Source: an uncultured Caldilineaceae bacterium (GTDB taxonomy: Bacteria > Chloroflexota > Anaerolineae > Caldilineales > Caldilineaceae). From it: a stretch of DNA of 64,000 bases. The translations under genes were made by a program, and so were the position numbers. The notes below the pieces were generated by a model that worked only from the letters and a program-made list of their open reading frames with translations, made no database searches and was not told the DNA's origin. Shown here in pieces: positions 53,813 through 63,040 of the stretch (position 1 is the first letter of the stretch; every line of letters starts with the position of its first letter). The stretch is taken from NCBI GenBank assembly GCA_951812725.1, contig OX638330.1, positions 3,162,001 through 3,226,000 on the forward strand. Direction: 5' to 3'.

Positions 53813-55282
53813 ATGGCTAACGCGAGTAAACCCAACGTCCTGATCTTTCTCTGTGACCAGCTGCGGATTGATCTGTTGACCTGTTACCAGGAGACGCTGG
53901 TGCGAACGCCGAACATCTCTGAGCTGGCCGGGGATTCCTGTCTGTTCGAACGGGCGTATACGCCGTTAGCTCTCTGCTCGCCTGCCCGCGCCAGCCTGCT
54001 CACGGGCCTTTACCCTCACGGCCACCACATGTTCAACAACTCCACCCAGCATTATTCCTACTGTGAGCATATGCGGCCGGACGTGACGATGCTGCAGGAC
54101 TGGATCGACGACGAGGGCGAGTATGAGTCGGCCTGGTTTGGCAAATGGCACATAGGCCCGGCGCAGGACCTGTTCGACTCCCGCTTCCACCACACGCATC
54201 CGGAGCCTTATGAAGGCGGGCCCGTCTTTTTGGACAGCTCGCACTGGCACCCGAACACGCGAATCGCCCCCTTGGTTCAAAGCGTGGGGCGCGGCACCGC
54301 GGGCACGTTGGACGTGGAAATGGCGGGGCATCCCGATGTGCTCGCGGCCCGTTACACGCAGGAGTTTCTGCAGACACGCGACCCGAGCAAGCCATTTTTC
54401 GCTGCCTGTTCTTTCCCCGGTCCTCACTTTCCGTGGATGGTTCCGGAGGAATGGGGCATTCGTTACGATCCGGACGACATCGAAATGTGGGGCAACCGTT
54501 ATGACACCTTTGATGGGAAGCCGATAAACCAGAGAAAGATACGGCTGTTGTACGAGGCTCAGGCCGGTGGCCTTTCCTCCGAGGAACAGGACCAGGAGCT
54601 GAAGGAGCTGCTGGCGTGCTGCTTTTCCTACATTGAGCTGATCGACGAAATGGTCGGCGAGGTCGTTGCTACGCTCAAGCAGCAGGGCCTTTACGACGAC
54701 ACGGCCATCATTTTCACGGCGGATCATGGCGACATGGCCGGGTCGCATGGGCTGATGAATAAGGGCGCGTATATGTATGACGAAACCTACCGCATTCCCA
54801 TGCTTCTCAAGAGGCCAGGGGCGCGGAAGGCAACACGCAGCAATGCCTTTGTTCACTTGATGGACGTGACGGCAACCTGTCTGCACTTGATGACGGGTAC
54901 GGAACAGGACAGCTTGTCGGGGCGGAGCCTTCACGGGCAGACTCTGTTGCCCCTGGCCGAGGGGGAGGAGACGTGGCCGCGCAGCATGCATTATGCGCAG
55001 TATCACGGCGACCCTTGGGGACACTACTCCTCCCGCATGGTGACCGACGGGCGCTGGAAGCTGGTGTGGAATCTGACCGATCTGTGCGAGCTATACGATT
55101 TGGAGAACGACCCGCACGAGTTGCATAACCGTTTCTACAATCCCGATCTTGATGAAGTACGCACTGCCTGTTTCGACTATCTCGTGGCCGAAGCGAGACG
55201 TACCGGCGACGCCCAGGTGTTTTTGCTGAAGCCGGAACACGAAATGGCCATTCAGGGGATCCCTGTTCCAAAAAGCTCCTGA
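53813..55282 (+). CDS. sulfatase (FGly-dependent), second of a pair
   Basis: 489 residues, AAAGG before ATG 53813. Colinear with the first sulfatase: NVLIFLCDQLR, maturation Cys55 in CSPARASLLTG, GKWHIG, TADHGDMAGSHG. A segment of about 12 residues near 240-260 is missing relative to the first copy, and the C-terminus differs, suggesting a different sulfate ester. No signal peptide. The pair arose by tandem duplication, with the MITE-like element now between them. Confidence 0.92.
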   Translation: MANASKPNVLIFLCDQLRIDLLTCYQETLVRTPNISELAGDSCLFERAYTPLALCSPARASLLTGLYPHGHHMFNNSTQHYSYCEHMRPDVTMLQDWIDDEGEYESAWFGKWHIGPAQDLFDSRFHHTHPEPYEGGPVFLDSSHWHPNTRIAPLVQSVGRGTAGTLDVEMAGHPDVLAARYTQEFLQTRDPSKPFFAACSFPGPHFPWMVPEEWGIRYDPDDIEMWGNRYDTFDGKPINQRKIRLLYEAQAGGLSSEEQDQELKELLACCFSYIELIDEMVGEVVATLKQQGLYDDTAIIFTADHGDMAGSHGLMNKGAYMYDETYRIPMLLKRPGARKATRSNAFVHLMDVTATCLHLMTGTEQDSLSGRSLHGQTLLPLAEGEETWPRSMHYAQYHGDPWGHYSSRMVTDGRWKLVWNLTDLCELYDLENDPHELHNRFYNPDLDEVRTACFDYLVAEARRTGDAQVFLLKPEHEMAIQGIPVPKSS

Positions 55283-55376
55283 TGGGCCAGCACCCTGCGA
55301 CTCTCACTATGTCAACAAGTACGATCTACACTGCCCGTATTATTGAAAAGAACCAGCGACAACCGGGAGGTCCACG

Positions 55377-56246
55377 ATGAAATTTGGTGTCTTTCTACCA
55401 AGCCACGGACCGGCGAAATCGCCGCAGTCGGTCCATCAGGTGGCACAGGCGGCAGAGCAGGCTGGTTACGATTCGCTGTGGGCCGCCGATCATGTGCTTG
55501 TCCATCAGCGGTTTAGCGACTTCTGCCTGATCGAGACTTTTGTGACGTTAGGATATGTGGCGGCTATTACGGAGAAGATCACACTGGGCACTACGGTACT
55601 GGTGCTGCCGCAGCGGGATCCGATCCTGGCTGCCAAGCAGGCGGCCGCGGTCGATCAGTACTCTGGCGGTCGCTTGATCCTGGGTATTGGCGTTGGATGG
55701 ATGGATGACGAGTACCGCTATTTGCGGACCGACTTCAGTAAGCGCGGCCGTATGATGGACGAGTGGATGGATGTGATGCGGGTGCTGTGGAGCGAGGTTG
55801 AGCCATCGTTCCAGGGCGAATGGATCAGTTTCGAGGAGAGCGCGTTCGAACCGAAACCGGCGCAGAAGGGGGGTCCGCCGTACACCATTGGCGGGTTGAG
55901 CGACGCGGCGATCCGACGGGCTGCGACGAAGGCGAGCGGCTGGCATCCAATACAGATTGAACCGGAGGAGGTTGCCGCGGGCGTGGCGAAGATGCGCGCG
56001 TGGGCGAAGGGAGAGCCGCGCACGGTCATATTCCATGCCCGCACCGAACTGGGTGATCAGGCGGACCCGGAAGTGTCCATTCTCAGAGGGTCGATATCCG
56101 AAATCAGCGACCGAATCGGACGCTACGCCGAAGCGGGTGTCGAGCACATGTTATTTGACTTCAACACTACGCCGACGGCAGGTGCAATTCAGGATCAGAT
56201 GGAGAGGATCGCGTCTGATGTGTTTCCGGTTCACAAGACTGCTTGA
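55377..56246 (+). CDS. LLM-class oxidoreductase, probably F420-dependent
   Basis: 289 residues, GGGAGG before the ATG. Motifs: KFGVFLPSHGPAKS, AGYDSLWAADHVL, KITLGTTVLVLPQRDPI and SGGRLILGIGVGWMDDEY, the pattern of F420-dependent LLM enzymes. Shorter than the family member at 33431 and only distantly related. It could oxidise or reduce an intermediate after sulfatase action. It is the last plus-strand gene before the convergent Gfo/Idh gene. Confidence 0.87.
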   Translation: MKFGVFLPSHGPAKSPQSVHQVAQAAEQAGYDSLWAADHVLVHQRFSDFCLIETFVTLGYVAAITEKITLGTTVLVLPQRDPILAAKQAAAVDQYSGGRLILGIGVGWMDDEYRYLRTDFSKRGRMMDEWMDVMRVLWSEVEPSFQGEWISFEESAFEPKPAQKGGPPYTIGGLSDAAIRRAATKASGWHPIQIEPEEVAAGVAKMRAWAKGEPRTVIFHARTELGDQADPEVSILRGSISEISDRIGRYAEAGVEHMLFDFNTTPTAGAIQDQMERIASDVFPVHKTA

Positions 56247-56275
56247 GCGACAGGGAACTGCGGACGGGCCACCGC

Positions 56276-57334
56276 TTACAGGGTGTTAATCTCCTCGATT
56301 TCCGCCCAGCCACCGTTGTCATTTGACGCCTCGGCTGCCAGTCCGATCATGTGAAGTCGGGCGACGGAAGGGGCATCCGCGGGCAGTGGTCCGGCGCCAA
56401 GGGCCTCTCTGAGTCTCTCGACTTCAACGTTGGTGGATTCCGTTTCAGTCAGCGGCTCGCCGACGACGGCGTTGAGGAATGTAGCGACACATTCATTCAT
56501 GCCGGGCCAGCCGGCGCGCGGCTCGGATTCCGCGACTGTTTCCACTGACCATTCGCTCTGCTGGCGCGTGCGTTGGCGCAGTTCGCCGGAGAACAGGTCC
56601 ACGATGAGGTCGCCGTCTTCGCCGTTTACTTCGACAGTTGTTTCCAATTCGACGACACAATCCAGATTGACTTGTACCGTTCCCCAGATGCCGCCGTAAT
56701 CGTAGAGTCCCTGGCACTGGCGCTGGGCGCGTCCGGGCAGGCCGCTTCCTTCAAGGAGAAGCACGCGGGACGGGGTGGCATTAAGGATGCGGTTGAGGGT
56801 ATCCACGTACCAGGGAGCGATGTGGTTGAGCGTGCTCAGGTCTGCTTCCGGGTCGGCGTCCCAGCTTGATTGCAGCCGCACAGATGTGGTATGCACCTGT
56901 CCTATGAGGCCGCTGCGCACGCGGCGCGCAGCCTCGACGAAGACGGGAATGAAGCCGATTTCGAGGTCGGCGTGGGTCACCTGCGGAGCCGCCAGCAGCC
57001 GGGACACCATTGGGCGAATCCTGTGGCGCCGGCTGGCGAGGGGTGGCTCATAGAAGATCGGCACACCGGCATCGAGCGCGGCGGAGAGCGCCTCTTCGTG
57101 CGCGTGGTCAGAAACGGCGATGAAGACAGCGTCGACCGGTGGGCCGTTTAGCAGGTCTTCGGCATTGGAGAATACTGCGACGTCGGGGCCGAGTTCGCTG
57201 CGGATGCGTTGTTGGGTGGCGGCGCTGGGGGCGGCGGCGGAGACGATTTCGGCGCGGCCGTCGCGGTGCAGTGCGGGTAGATAGGCTATGCGGGTCCAGC
57301 TGCCGTAGCCGATTAGTCCGACTTTTAAATTCAT
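56276..57334 (-). CDS. Gfo/Idh/MocA family oxidoreductase
   Basis: 352 residues from ATG 57334 with GGGAG 8 bases upstream; six codons further upstream are unlikely. The nucleotide motif is VGLIGYGSWTRIAYLPAL, a loose GxGxxxR/A form, and the usual EKP hinge reads YEPPLA. The C-terminal substrate domain holds TLNHIAPWYVDTLNRIL. It is less conserved than the member at 15157. It starts 26 bases after the PD-(D/E)XK-like gene, which may be co-transcribed by chance. Confidence 0.82.
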   Translation of the reverse strand: MNLKVGLIGYGSWTRIAYLPALHRDGRAEIVSAAAPSAATQQRIRSELGPDVAVFSNAEDLLNGPPVDAVFIAVSDHAHEEALSAALDAGVPIFYEPPLASRRHRIRPMVSRLLAAPQVTHADLEIGFIPVFVEAARRVRSGLIGQVHTTSVRLQSSWDADPEADLSTLNHIAPWYVDTLNRILNATPSRVLLLEGSGLPGRAQRQCQGLYDYGGIWGTVQVNLDCVVELETTVEVNGEDGDLIVDLFSGELRQRTRQQSEWSVETVAESEPRAGWPGMNECVATFLNAVVGEPLTETESTNVEVERLREALGAGPLPADAPSVARLHMIGLAAEASNDNGGWAEIEEINTL

Positions 57335-57360
57335 TGCAATTGCTCCCACCATCTATGAGA

Positions 57361-58194
57361 CTAGGACCAAACAGACGCTAAACTGGCGAACGCATCGCGC
57401 ACCATCCGGCCTTCTTCAGTCAATGCCAGAGAATCGCACTTCAGCCGGACTTCCTGCCCACTGTGGAAGGGAAGACGACTAAAATCTTCTGGAAAGGCGT
57501 ACGCGTTCAATGACATTGACAATGATCCCTCTGTCTTCAAACGAGCAAATTCGTCAAGTGACTGACTAACTCCCGAAATATAGTCCCCCATTTCTAAGAC
57601 TTCGTGTTCGGAGGCTGTGCTTTCAATCACCCCGTCAGTCATGAATTGGTCAAACCAAGCGTCTAGATCTGTTAGACTGCGAACACTATCAACACCTTCG
57701 TAGTATCGACTCGGTGCGACGACTTCCAATGCTATATTTCGTGCATCCATCAGTGAGCGATAGTGTAGAGGTAATTCTCGCCTATGAACTCTACAAAATA
57801 GGTAGGCAAGGCCGTACTTGAGGATCTGCTGAAGTGCCAAATTCGGGTTGTCGCTGTCCCATTTCAACTCGATTAGTCGAACTTCCTCCTTAGATTCCGA
57901 ACATGCCACCAAATCTACGGCACTGTTCTTGTCGCTCCGTGAAGTGACTATTCCGGAAGCAACAGGGCACTGATTGTACCATCCGGGCATGTGTCCTCTC
58001 TCGGCCAACATGGCTACTGCCTTTTCCAACATTTTTTCGGGCGATTCATTGTCGGCGCGAATATCAGTTGCTCGTCGCAGCAACCAGAGAGAATTCGATT
58101 TGGTATGTGGTGAGCCAGGATAATTGGCAACAATCTTATCGTAAATTTCGCTTACTTCGTCACGGCCAGTAATTCCATCAAAGAGGCTCGCCAC
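57361..58194 (-). CDS. PD-(D/E)XK-like nuclease superfamily protein, unknown role
   Basis: 277 residues from GTG 58194, with AAAGGAG 8 bases upstream. The longer open frame (to 58482) overlaps the next gene and lacks such a site. A likely restriction-type core is seen: Glu residues near 48-57 in ESPEKMLEKA, Asp94 in SAVDLVACS, Glu109 and Lys111 in RLIELKWD, and a Gln in LQQILKYG. That spacing is typical of PD-(D/E)XK folds. The sequence is richer in A and T than its neighbours, which suggests transfer. DNA repair or defence is possible, but no partner of known systems is present. Confidence 0.55.
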   Translation of the reverse strand: MASLFDGITGRDEVSEIYDKIVANYPGSPHTKSNSLWLLRRATDIRADNESPEKMLEKAVAMLAERGHMPGWYNQCPVASGIVTSRSDKNSAVDLVACSESKEEVRLIELKWDSDNPNLALQQILKYGLAYLFCRVHRRELPLHYRSLMDARNIALEVVAPSRYYEGVDSVRSLTDLDAWFDQFMTDGVIESTASEHEVLEMGDYISGVSQSLDEFARLKTEGSLSMSLNAYAFPEDFSRLPFHSGQEVRLKCDSLALTEEGRMVRDAFASLASVWS

Positions 58195-58282
58195 TTTGAA
58201 ATCTCCTTTGAAAAGGTCGACTCTCTTCCTACATTTTATCTGTTGTGGAACCCAGAGAGCATGGCCTACTCTGCTCATACAT

Positions 58283-59017
58283 TCAGTACAACGGATCTGG
58301 CCAACGCACGAAGGCCAAAGCGCGAGCCAGCCTTTCGAAGTCGGCCTCGGACAGGTCTTCGCGATAGGGCAGGGCCTTCTGGATTGCCTCTGGTTGGCCG
58401 GCATAGCGATTGACGATTTTGCGGGCATTGATTTGGGCGTCGCCGTATTGCAGGACCAGCAAACAGATGCAATCAAAGCCATGCTGGCTGGCGTACCAGG
58501 AACCGACGTCGAACAGGCGGATCACCTGGTCTCGTTTTCGATCGAAATTCGTGAATTCGCTAATACCGGATTGACACCTGGCCTCCACGAAAATTACTGC
58601 GCTCTGCCCTAGCTTGATCAGAAGGTCTGGTTCAAAATCCTCTTCCCTTTGAGGTCGGCTTGGGGGTGCAGGGAGTTTCGGCCAAAACTCCATTTCTGCG
58701 GCCGCTATGTTCTTAAAGGCTTGGGGTGGGACCACGCCGAAGAATGACTGCCGAATGAGCTGCGTCAGTATGCGGGTCCTTTGCGGCTCGTCATTGAGCA
58801 GCGGGCTGAAATAGTGCCACGTGCGGGCATCCTCAGAGCTTTCGCTGAGGACCTTGGGCAACCCCTCTGCGATCGAAGGGGGAAACCTGTCGGCCAGTTT
58901 GCCCTGAAACGCCGGGTCCGCCGTGTCGGTCTGTCTCAGTAAAGGATGATCTTCCGGCCGTCGCCAGACCCTGAGCCTGGAACTGCTAACAACGAACTCG
59001 CTCAATTTTCTGCCCAA
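58283..59017 (-). CDS. second PD-(D/E)XK-like protein, unknown role
   Basis: 244 residues from TTG 59017 with no strong ribosome site, so the start is uncertain. Core motif: FEPDLLIKLGQSAVIFVEARC, with Asp131, Glu145 and Arg147 where Lys is usual, followed by RDQVIRLFD. The pattern is that of nuclease-like proteins that bind DNA or act in defence islands. It is transcribed 88 bases ahead of the gene at 57361. The Arg could reduce or abolish catalysis. Confidence 0.5.
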   Translation of the reverse strand: MGRKLSEFVVSSSRLRVWRRPEDHPLLRQTDTADPAFQGKLADRFPPSIAEGLPKVLSESSEDARTWHYFSPLLNDEPQRTRILTQLIRQSFFGVVPPQAFKNIAAAEMEFWPKLPAPPSRPQREEDFEPDLLIKLGQSAVIFVEARCQSGISEFTNFDRKRDQVIRLFDVGSWYASQHGFDCICLLVLQYGDAQINARKIVNRYAGQPEAIQKALPYREDLSEADFERLARALAFVRWPDPLY

Positions 59018-59737
59018 TCATAGAGAGAACAGTGACCTGTTTTGGAAGCGAAGTAACTGTGAATCATTCTACGTAAAATAGCCCTACCTTACAATTTCAG
59101 GAAGGGCAGGGTGCATCCCAGTTTTGGGGTGGGAAAGGTCTGACGGGAAATTATGCCAGCGGTGGCTGGTACTATTTCGCGGTTCTGGGAGAGACGAAGG
59201 GCGGGCGCCAGGCCTGGCTTTACTGGTAGGTGCGTTGTTTGGGGGCACAATGCCTGCCCCTACAGGAGCGGTGAGAGGGGAGGATGAGCGCTGGGCGGGG
59301 GCGCGGAACTGCGGTTCTTAGTTTTTAGCGAACTGCGGACGGTAGAGGTTAGTGGTCCGTGAGTGGAGACAGCATGTGGGGGGTAGACACTGTTGGCTTG
59401 ACACAGTGCTGGGGAAGAATACACACGGTGGCTAGCCAGGGCGGGGCGTTGCGGGGGCGCAGCCCCTGCACAAGGAAGAGCCGAAGGCCCGACCGCCCAA
59501 AAAAGCAGTGGTTAGTTGTCGGTGGTCAGCGAAAGGGCGATTTATCGGGGACGGATGTGAGGACTGGACAGGGGATAGTCGGTACCAAGGGTACAAGAGA
59601 GTTGACCCCGATTTGGGATGCATCAGATGAATTCACACGCATTGGCAAGGGCGAAATATCATGGTACCCTCACTTTGCTTTTCTAGAGTCTACCTCCCGC
59701 AGCAGCCACTCAGTGTCAAGGAGCATAGCCCAACAAC
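59018..59737. other. 720-base gap with repeat fragments
   Basis: No credible gene. It contains a direct repeat GAACTGCGG around 59307 and 59330, a GGGGCA/TGCCTGCCCC inverted segment near 59240, and a core fragment of the MITE-like family (59410-59503). It separates the minus-strand nuclease-like pair from the plus-strand oxidoreductase and probably holds divergent promoters, which I cannot place with confidence. Confidence 0.5.
59410..59503 (+). mobile_element. core fragment of the MITE-like family (copy 6)
   Basis: Carries ACACACGGT and the GC-rich core through GACCGCCCAAA, but neither GTAACTACT end is present. The second hairpin has a disrupting base in its left arm (GAGCC against GGCCC). 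It is a broken, probably old copy. Confidence 0.65.
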
Positions 59738-60946
59738 ATGCCTAAATTTGTCGTAATTGGCGGCGGCGCGATCGGCCTGAATGCCGCCTACCAGTTGGCG
59801 CGCATGCAGGCTGGCAAGGTCACGCTGTTGGAAAAGGGCCAGGTGGGCGACGGCTCAAGCAGCCGAGCCGGCGGGATCATCACCGGTCTGCTATGGTCGG
59901 AGACGGGCGTCCTGGCGCGCATGATAAGCCTTCGCCTGTACCAGGAGTTGAGCGAAGACCTGGAACAGTACGGCTACCGTTTCCAGAACGTCGGATGCCT
60001 GAATCTGTTCGACCCGGCTTCCTGGGCAGAGCGCGAAGAGCTGCTTCCCTTATACGATCGCCTTGAGTTCGGCTACGAAATCCTCGACGCCGTGCAGATT
60101 CGGCGACGCTGGCCCGATCTGACGCCTGAAGCCGACTTGATCGGACTCCACGACGCTCTGGGGGGCTACAGCGAGCCGCATGAATACGTCCCCGCGCTGG
60201 CCAGGCGGTGCCGCGATCTTGGTGTAGAGATACGCGAGAATGCGCGCGTGAGCGGTCTGCAAATCGAGAATGGCCGCGTTGCCGGCGTGCAGACGGCGAT
60301 GGGGGTGCTGGAGGCGGATGTGGTGGTCTGCACGGTCCATGCATGGACCGCAGCTTTCATGGAGCGTTGCGGTGTGCGTCTGCCGATCAAATCTTTTGTT
60401 CACCAGAGGTATGTTTCATCGAAATTGCAAGAACGCGCGGCGATACCTGCAATCAACGCCAACCCCTACGGAGGCTACATCCGCCCGGCGCGCCTGGGTA
60501 CAACTGATTTCCGCATACTAGCCGGAGGGGAGACCGAAGACAGGGAGGAGGAGCGCGTCGACGATCCTGCCTTCCACATGTTGGTGCTATCGGCCCCGAG
60601 GCGTGTTCGTAGTCTACTCTCGGAGAATCTAACGCCTCTGGTTCCCAAGCTGGCCGCGACCCGCTGGGAAACCGAACAGGTTGGGCTTATCTCCTTTTCG
60701 CTGGACAGTGAGCCGGTATTGGGGACTCTGCCTCAACTGCCGGGTCTGGTGGTGGGAGCCGCCTTCCACTCGGGCGGTCTTGCCTACAGTCCTGTGGCCG
60801 GCCTATTGCTGGCGGAACTGGCGGCCGGCGAAACGCCGAGCGTTGATATTTCCTCCTTTTCCCCGGATCGATTCACCAAGGAGGATACGGACGCCTACCT
60901 GGCGACGACTGTCGTTCAAGCCGACGCGTTTCGGCGCCGCCACTAA
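59738..60946 (+). CDS. FAD-dependent oxidoreductase (DAO family)
   Basis: 402 residues. The N-terminal dinucleotide fold is VVIGGGAIGLNAAYQLAR followed by an acidic strand end (LLEKGQ), then the SSSRAGGIITGL block typical of glycine/D-amino acid and sarcosine oxidases. A C-terminal FAD contact, HSGGLAYSPVAG, is present. Such enzymes oxidise secondary or D-amino compounds, giving H2O2 or passing electrons on. It precedes a family 5 SBP and may process its ligand. No signal peptide. Confidence 0.87.
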   Translation: MPKFVVIGGGAIGLNAAYQLARMQAGKVTLLEKGQVGDGSSSRAGGIITGLLWSETGVLARMISLRLYQELSEDLEQYGYRFQNVGCLNLFDPASWAEREELLPLYDRLEFGYEILDAVQIRRRWPDLTPEADLIGLHDALGGYSEPHEYVPALARRCRDLGVEIRENARVSGLQIENGRVAGVQTAMGVLEADVVVCTVHAWTAAFMERCGVRLPIKSFVHQRYVSSKLQERAAIPAINANPYGGYIRPARLGTTDFRILAGGETEDREEERVDDPAFHMLVLSAPRRVRSLLSENLTPLVPKLAATRWETEQVGLISFSLDSEPVLGTLPQLPGLVVGAAFHSGGLAYSPVAGLLLAELAAGETPSVDISSFSPDRFTKEDTDAYLATTVVQADAFRRRH

Positions 60947-60974
60947 TTGAGCTGCGCGCGGCGGCTGTCCAGCT

Positions 60975-61003
60975 TTGACAAAACAGTAATAATTTGGCAT
61001 AGT
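60975..61003 (+). promoter_or_regulatory. sigma-70-like promoter for the 61230 SBP
   Basis: TTGACA (60975-60980), a 17-base spacer and CATAGT (60998-61003), about 230 bases before the ATG. The first hexamer is perfect, the second weak. Confidence 0.45.
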
Positions 61004-61229
61004 TTCGGCGCTAATAAGGGTCGCCAACAATATCACCCGCGCAGCAGCGCGAATCTTCACTGGCGGTCGCCCTTTGCCGGATCTGATTTTCGTCCCAATA
61101 CCCAATCTCTTGGGAAAGCACAATTCAGAGTGACAGACGGCTTGCACAAGTCAATTCTGTCCAGTCCACCGTTGCCCCCGATGGGGGCGAAATCAACCAA
61201 AGATCCATCAACTTCATAAGGGGACACAC

Positions 61230-62906
61230 ATGAGACAACTGCATCTCCGATTCGCAATTTCTGCACTTCTCTTGCTTTCGGTTGTTCTGGGCGCGTGCGC
61301 GGCTCCGGCAGCCCCGGCTCCCTCCGATTCTGGCGCGGCCATGGCCGATGAGGGCGAAATGATGGGCCGGCCGTTGCCGGATGACGCAGCCGAAGAGCAG
61401 GTGATTCGTTATGTGGCCCGCGGCTTTGGCCGGTTGAATCCTGCGGCTGAGGGTGGGTTCGGTCGTTACATTATCTCCCACATGTTTATGCCATTCTTCA
61501 TCCGCGATGCCGAACACAACCTCTCACCTTGGCTGGCAACGGGCATCGACGCCAATGACGATCAGTCCGTATACACGATTCACATCCACCCGGACGCGGT
61601 CTGGAATGACGGCTCACCGGTAACGGCGCAGGAGGCCAAGGATTACTGGGAGTATGGTTTGCACCCTGACAAATGTATTGGGTGCTACCTTTCGCGCTTC
61701 ACGGGCTTTGACCTGATCGAGGGCGCGCAGGCAGTGATTGATGGCGAGGCCGACACAGTTTCCGGCGTCGTGGCCGTAGATGACAAGACGTTGGAGGTCC
61801 GACTGGTTGGGCCCGATCCTCTGTTCCCGCAGCGGGTGGCGCTGTTTGACACCGGCTTCGTCAAGGTCGAGGACATCACAGGCGAGGATTTCTCAGCGAC
61901 ATCTGAGACGCGCGTGAACGGTCCCTTCATGATTCAGGACTGGGACGTGGACGAGCAGAAGTTTGAAGTCGTCCAGAATCCGAACTGGTGGGGAGACAAG
62001 AAGCCGTTCATCGAGCGCATCATCGCCACGCCGTCAGCTGATGAGAACATCTCGTTCATCATGTGGCAGAACGATGAGGTGGATATCGCCTTCTTCCTGA
62101 CCAATGTGCGCGAGCAGTTGGAGGAAGGGACGTTTACGGTGATTCCTTACGCCACCAACCTGTTCTACACCTTCTGGGCCGGCGTGGAGCCGATCGACGA
62201 TCTCAATGTACGGCGCGCGCTGGTTCATGCAGTGGACTGGCGGCCGGCGATTTCGGCGGCCTGGGAAGGAACGCGCGACGACCGCTTCATGTCGACGCTG
62301 CTGACTCCGGAGCTTCAGTGCTACAAAGAAGGCAACTGGCCCGATTTCGGTTTTGATCCCGAGTTGGCCAAGCAGGAGCTGGCCGACTCCAAGTACGGTG
62401 GGCCGGAAAATCTGCCCACGATCCGCATCACTACCGGTGGCCAGTCGCCCAACTACATTCGCACAGCTGAGATCATGGTTGAGCAGTGGAAGAACAACCT
62501 GGGCATCACCAACGTGGAAGTCCGCCCCGGCGGGATGGATGTTTGGGGCCAGGACGCCGAGTTGGTCAACGTCCGCCGCCAGAGTCTGGGCGCCATCCTG
62601 CCCGATCCGCCGAACTTCCTTTCCGGCCACTGGGCCAATTACGGCAACCCTGCCGCGGCGGGCAGTATGGCAGACGACACTGAGCTAGCCGAGATGATTG
62701 AGGGGCTCAAGTCCATGTCGCGTGACGATCCTGAATTCTGTGCTAAGGTCCAGGAGACGGAGGCGCGCATGCTCGGCCACTATCCGATAATTCCGATGAT
62801 TTGGGATCCGTACGGCTACAGCGTCAAGCCGCGCATCAAGAACTTCAGCACAAACGTGGATAACAACTGGGCCACGTTGCTGGACATTTATGTCGCTGAG
62901 GAGTAA
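61230..62906 (+). CDS. family 5 ABC substrate-binding lipoprotein
   Basis: 558 residues with AAGGGGA before ATG 61230. The signal ends VLGAC with Cys23. An acidic linker (DEGEMMGRPLPDDAAEEQ) is followed by the SBP_bac_5 fold with VWNDGSPVTAQEAKDYWEYG and LNVRRALVHAVDWRPAIS. It is a close tandem paralogue of the partial gene at 63041. The stop is followed by a 15-pair stem-loop. Confidence 0.92.
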   Translation: MRQLHLRFAISALLLLSVVLGACAAPAAPAPSDSGAAMADEGEMMGRPLPDDAAEEQVIRYVARGFGRLNPAAEGGFGRYIISHMFMPFFIRDAEHNLSPWLATGIDANDDQSVYTIHIHPDAVWNDGSPVTAQEAKDYWEYGLHPDKCIGCYLSRFTGFDLIEGAQAVIDGEADTVSGVVAVDDKTLEVRLVGPDPLFPQRVALFDTGFVKVEDITGEDFSATSETRVNGPFMIQDWDVDEQKFEVVQNPNWWGDKKPFIERIIATPSADENISFIMWQNDEVDIAFFLTNVREQLEEGTFTVIPYATNLFYTFWAGVEPIDDLNVRRALVHAVDWRPAISAAWEGTRDDRFMSTLLTPELQCYKEGNWPDFGFDPELAKQELADSKYGGPENLPTIRITTGGQSPNYIRTAEIMVEQWKNNLGITNVEVRPGGMDVWGQDAELVNVRRQSLGAILPDPPNFLSGHWANYGNPAAAGSMADDTELAEMIEGLKSMSRDDPEFCAKVQETEARMLGHYPIIPMIWDPYGYSVKPRIKNFSTNVDNNWATLLDIYVAEE

Positions 62907-62914
62907 TTAGGTAA

Positions 62915-62951
62915 GGGTTGAGAGTCGAGAAGTCGCTTCGATTCTCAGCCC
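62915..62951 (+). terminator. long stem-loop after SBP
   Basis: Arms 62915-62929 and 62937-62951 form a 15-pair stem (three G-T pairs) with the 7-base loop AAGTCGC. No strong T-tract. It is the longest of the seven stems that follow SBP genes. Confidence 0.65.
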
Positions 62952-63040
62952 ACCTAGCTCCCTTCTTTGTAGTTTTACCATCAACAAACGCGTCTCTGGA
63001 GCAGAGGCGCATCGAATGACCAAGACGGAGATTGAAACTC

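Noticed and set aside
53509..53820. Open frames inside the MITE-like elements (also near 4397, 13871, 25634, 44631)
   Set aside because: Frames, starts and lengths differ between copies, so the sequence is not conserved as protein.
57361..58482. Longer 373-codon version of the nuclease-like gene
   Set aside because: The first 96 codons overlap the neighbouring gene and look out-of-frame; GTG 58194 has an ideal ribosome site.
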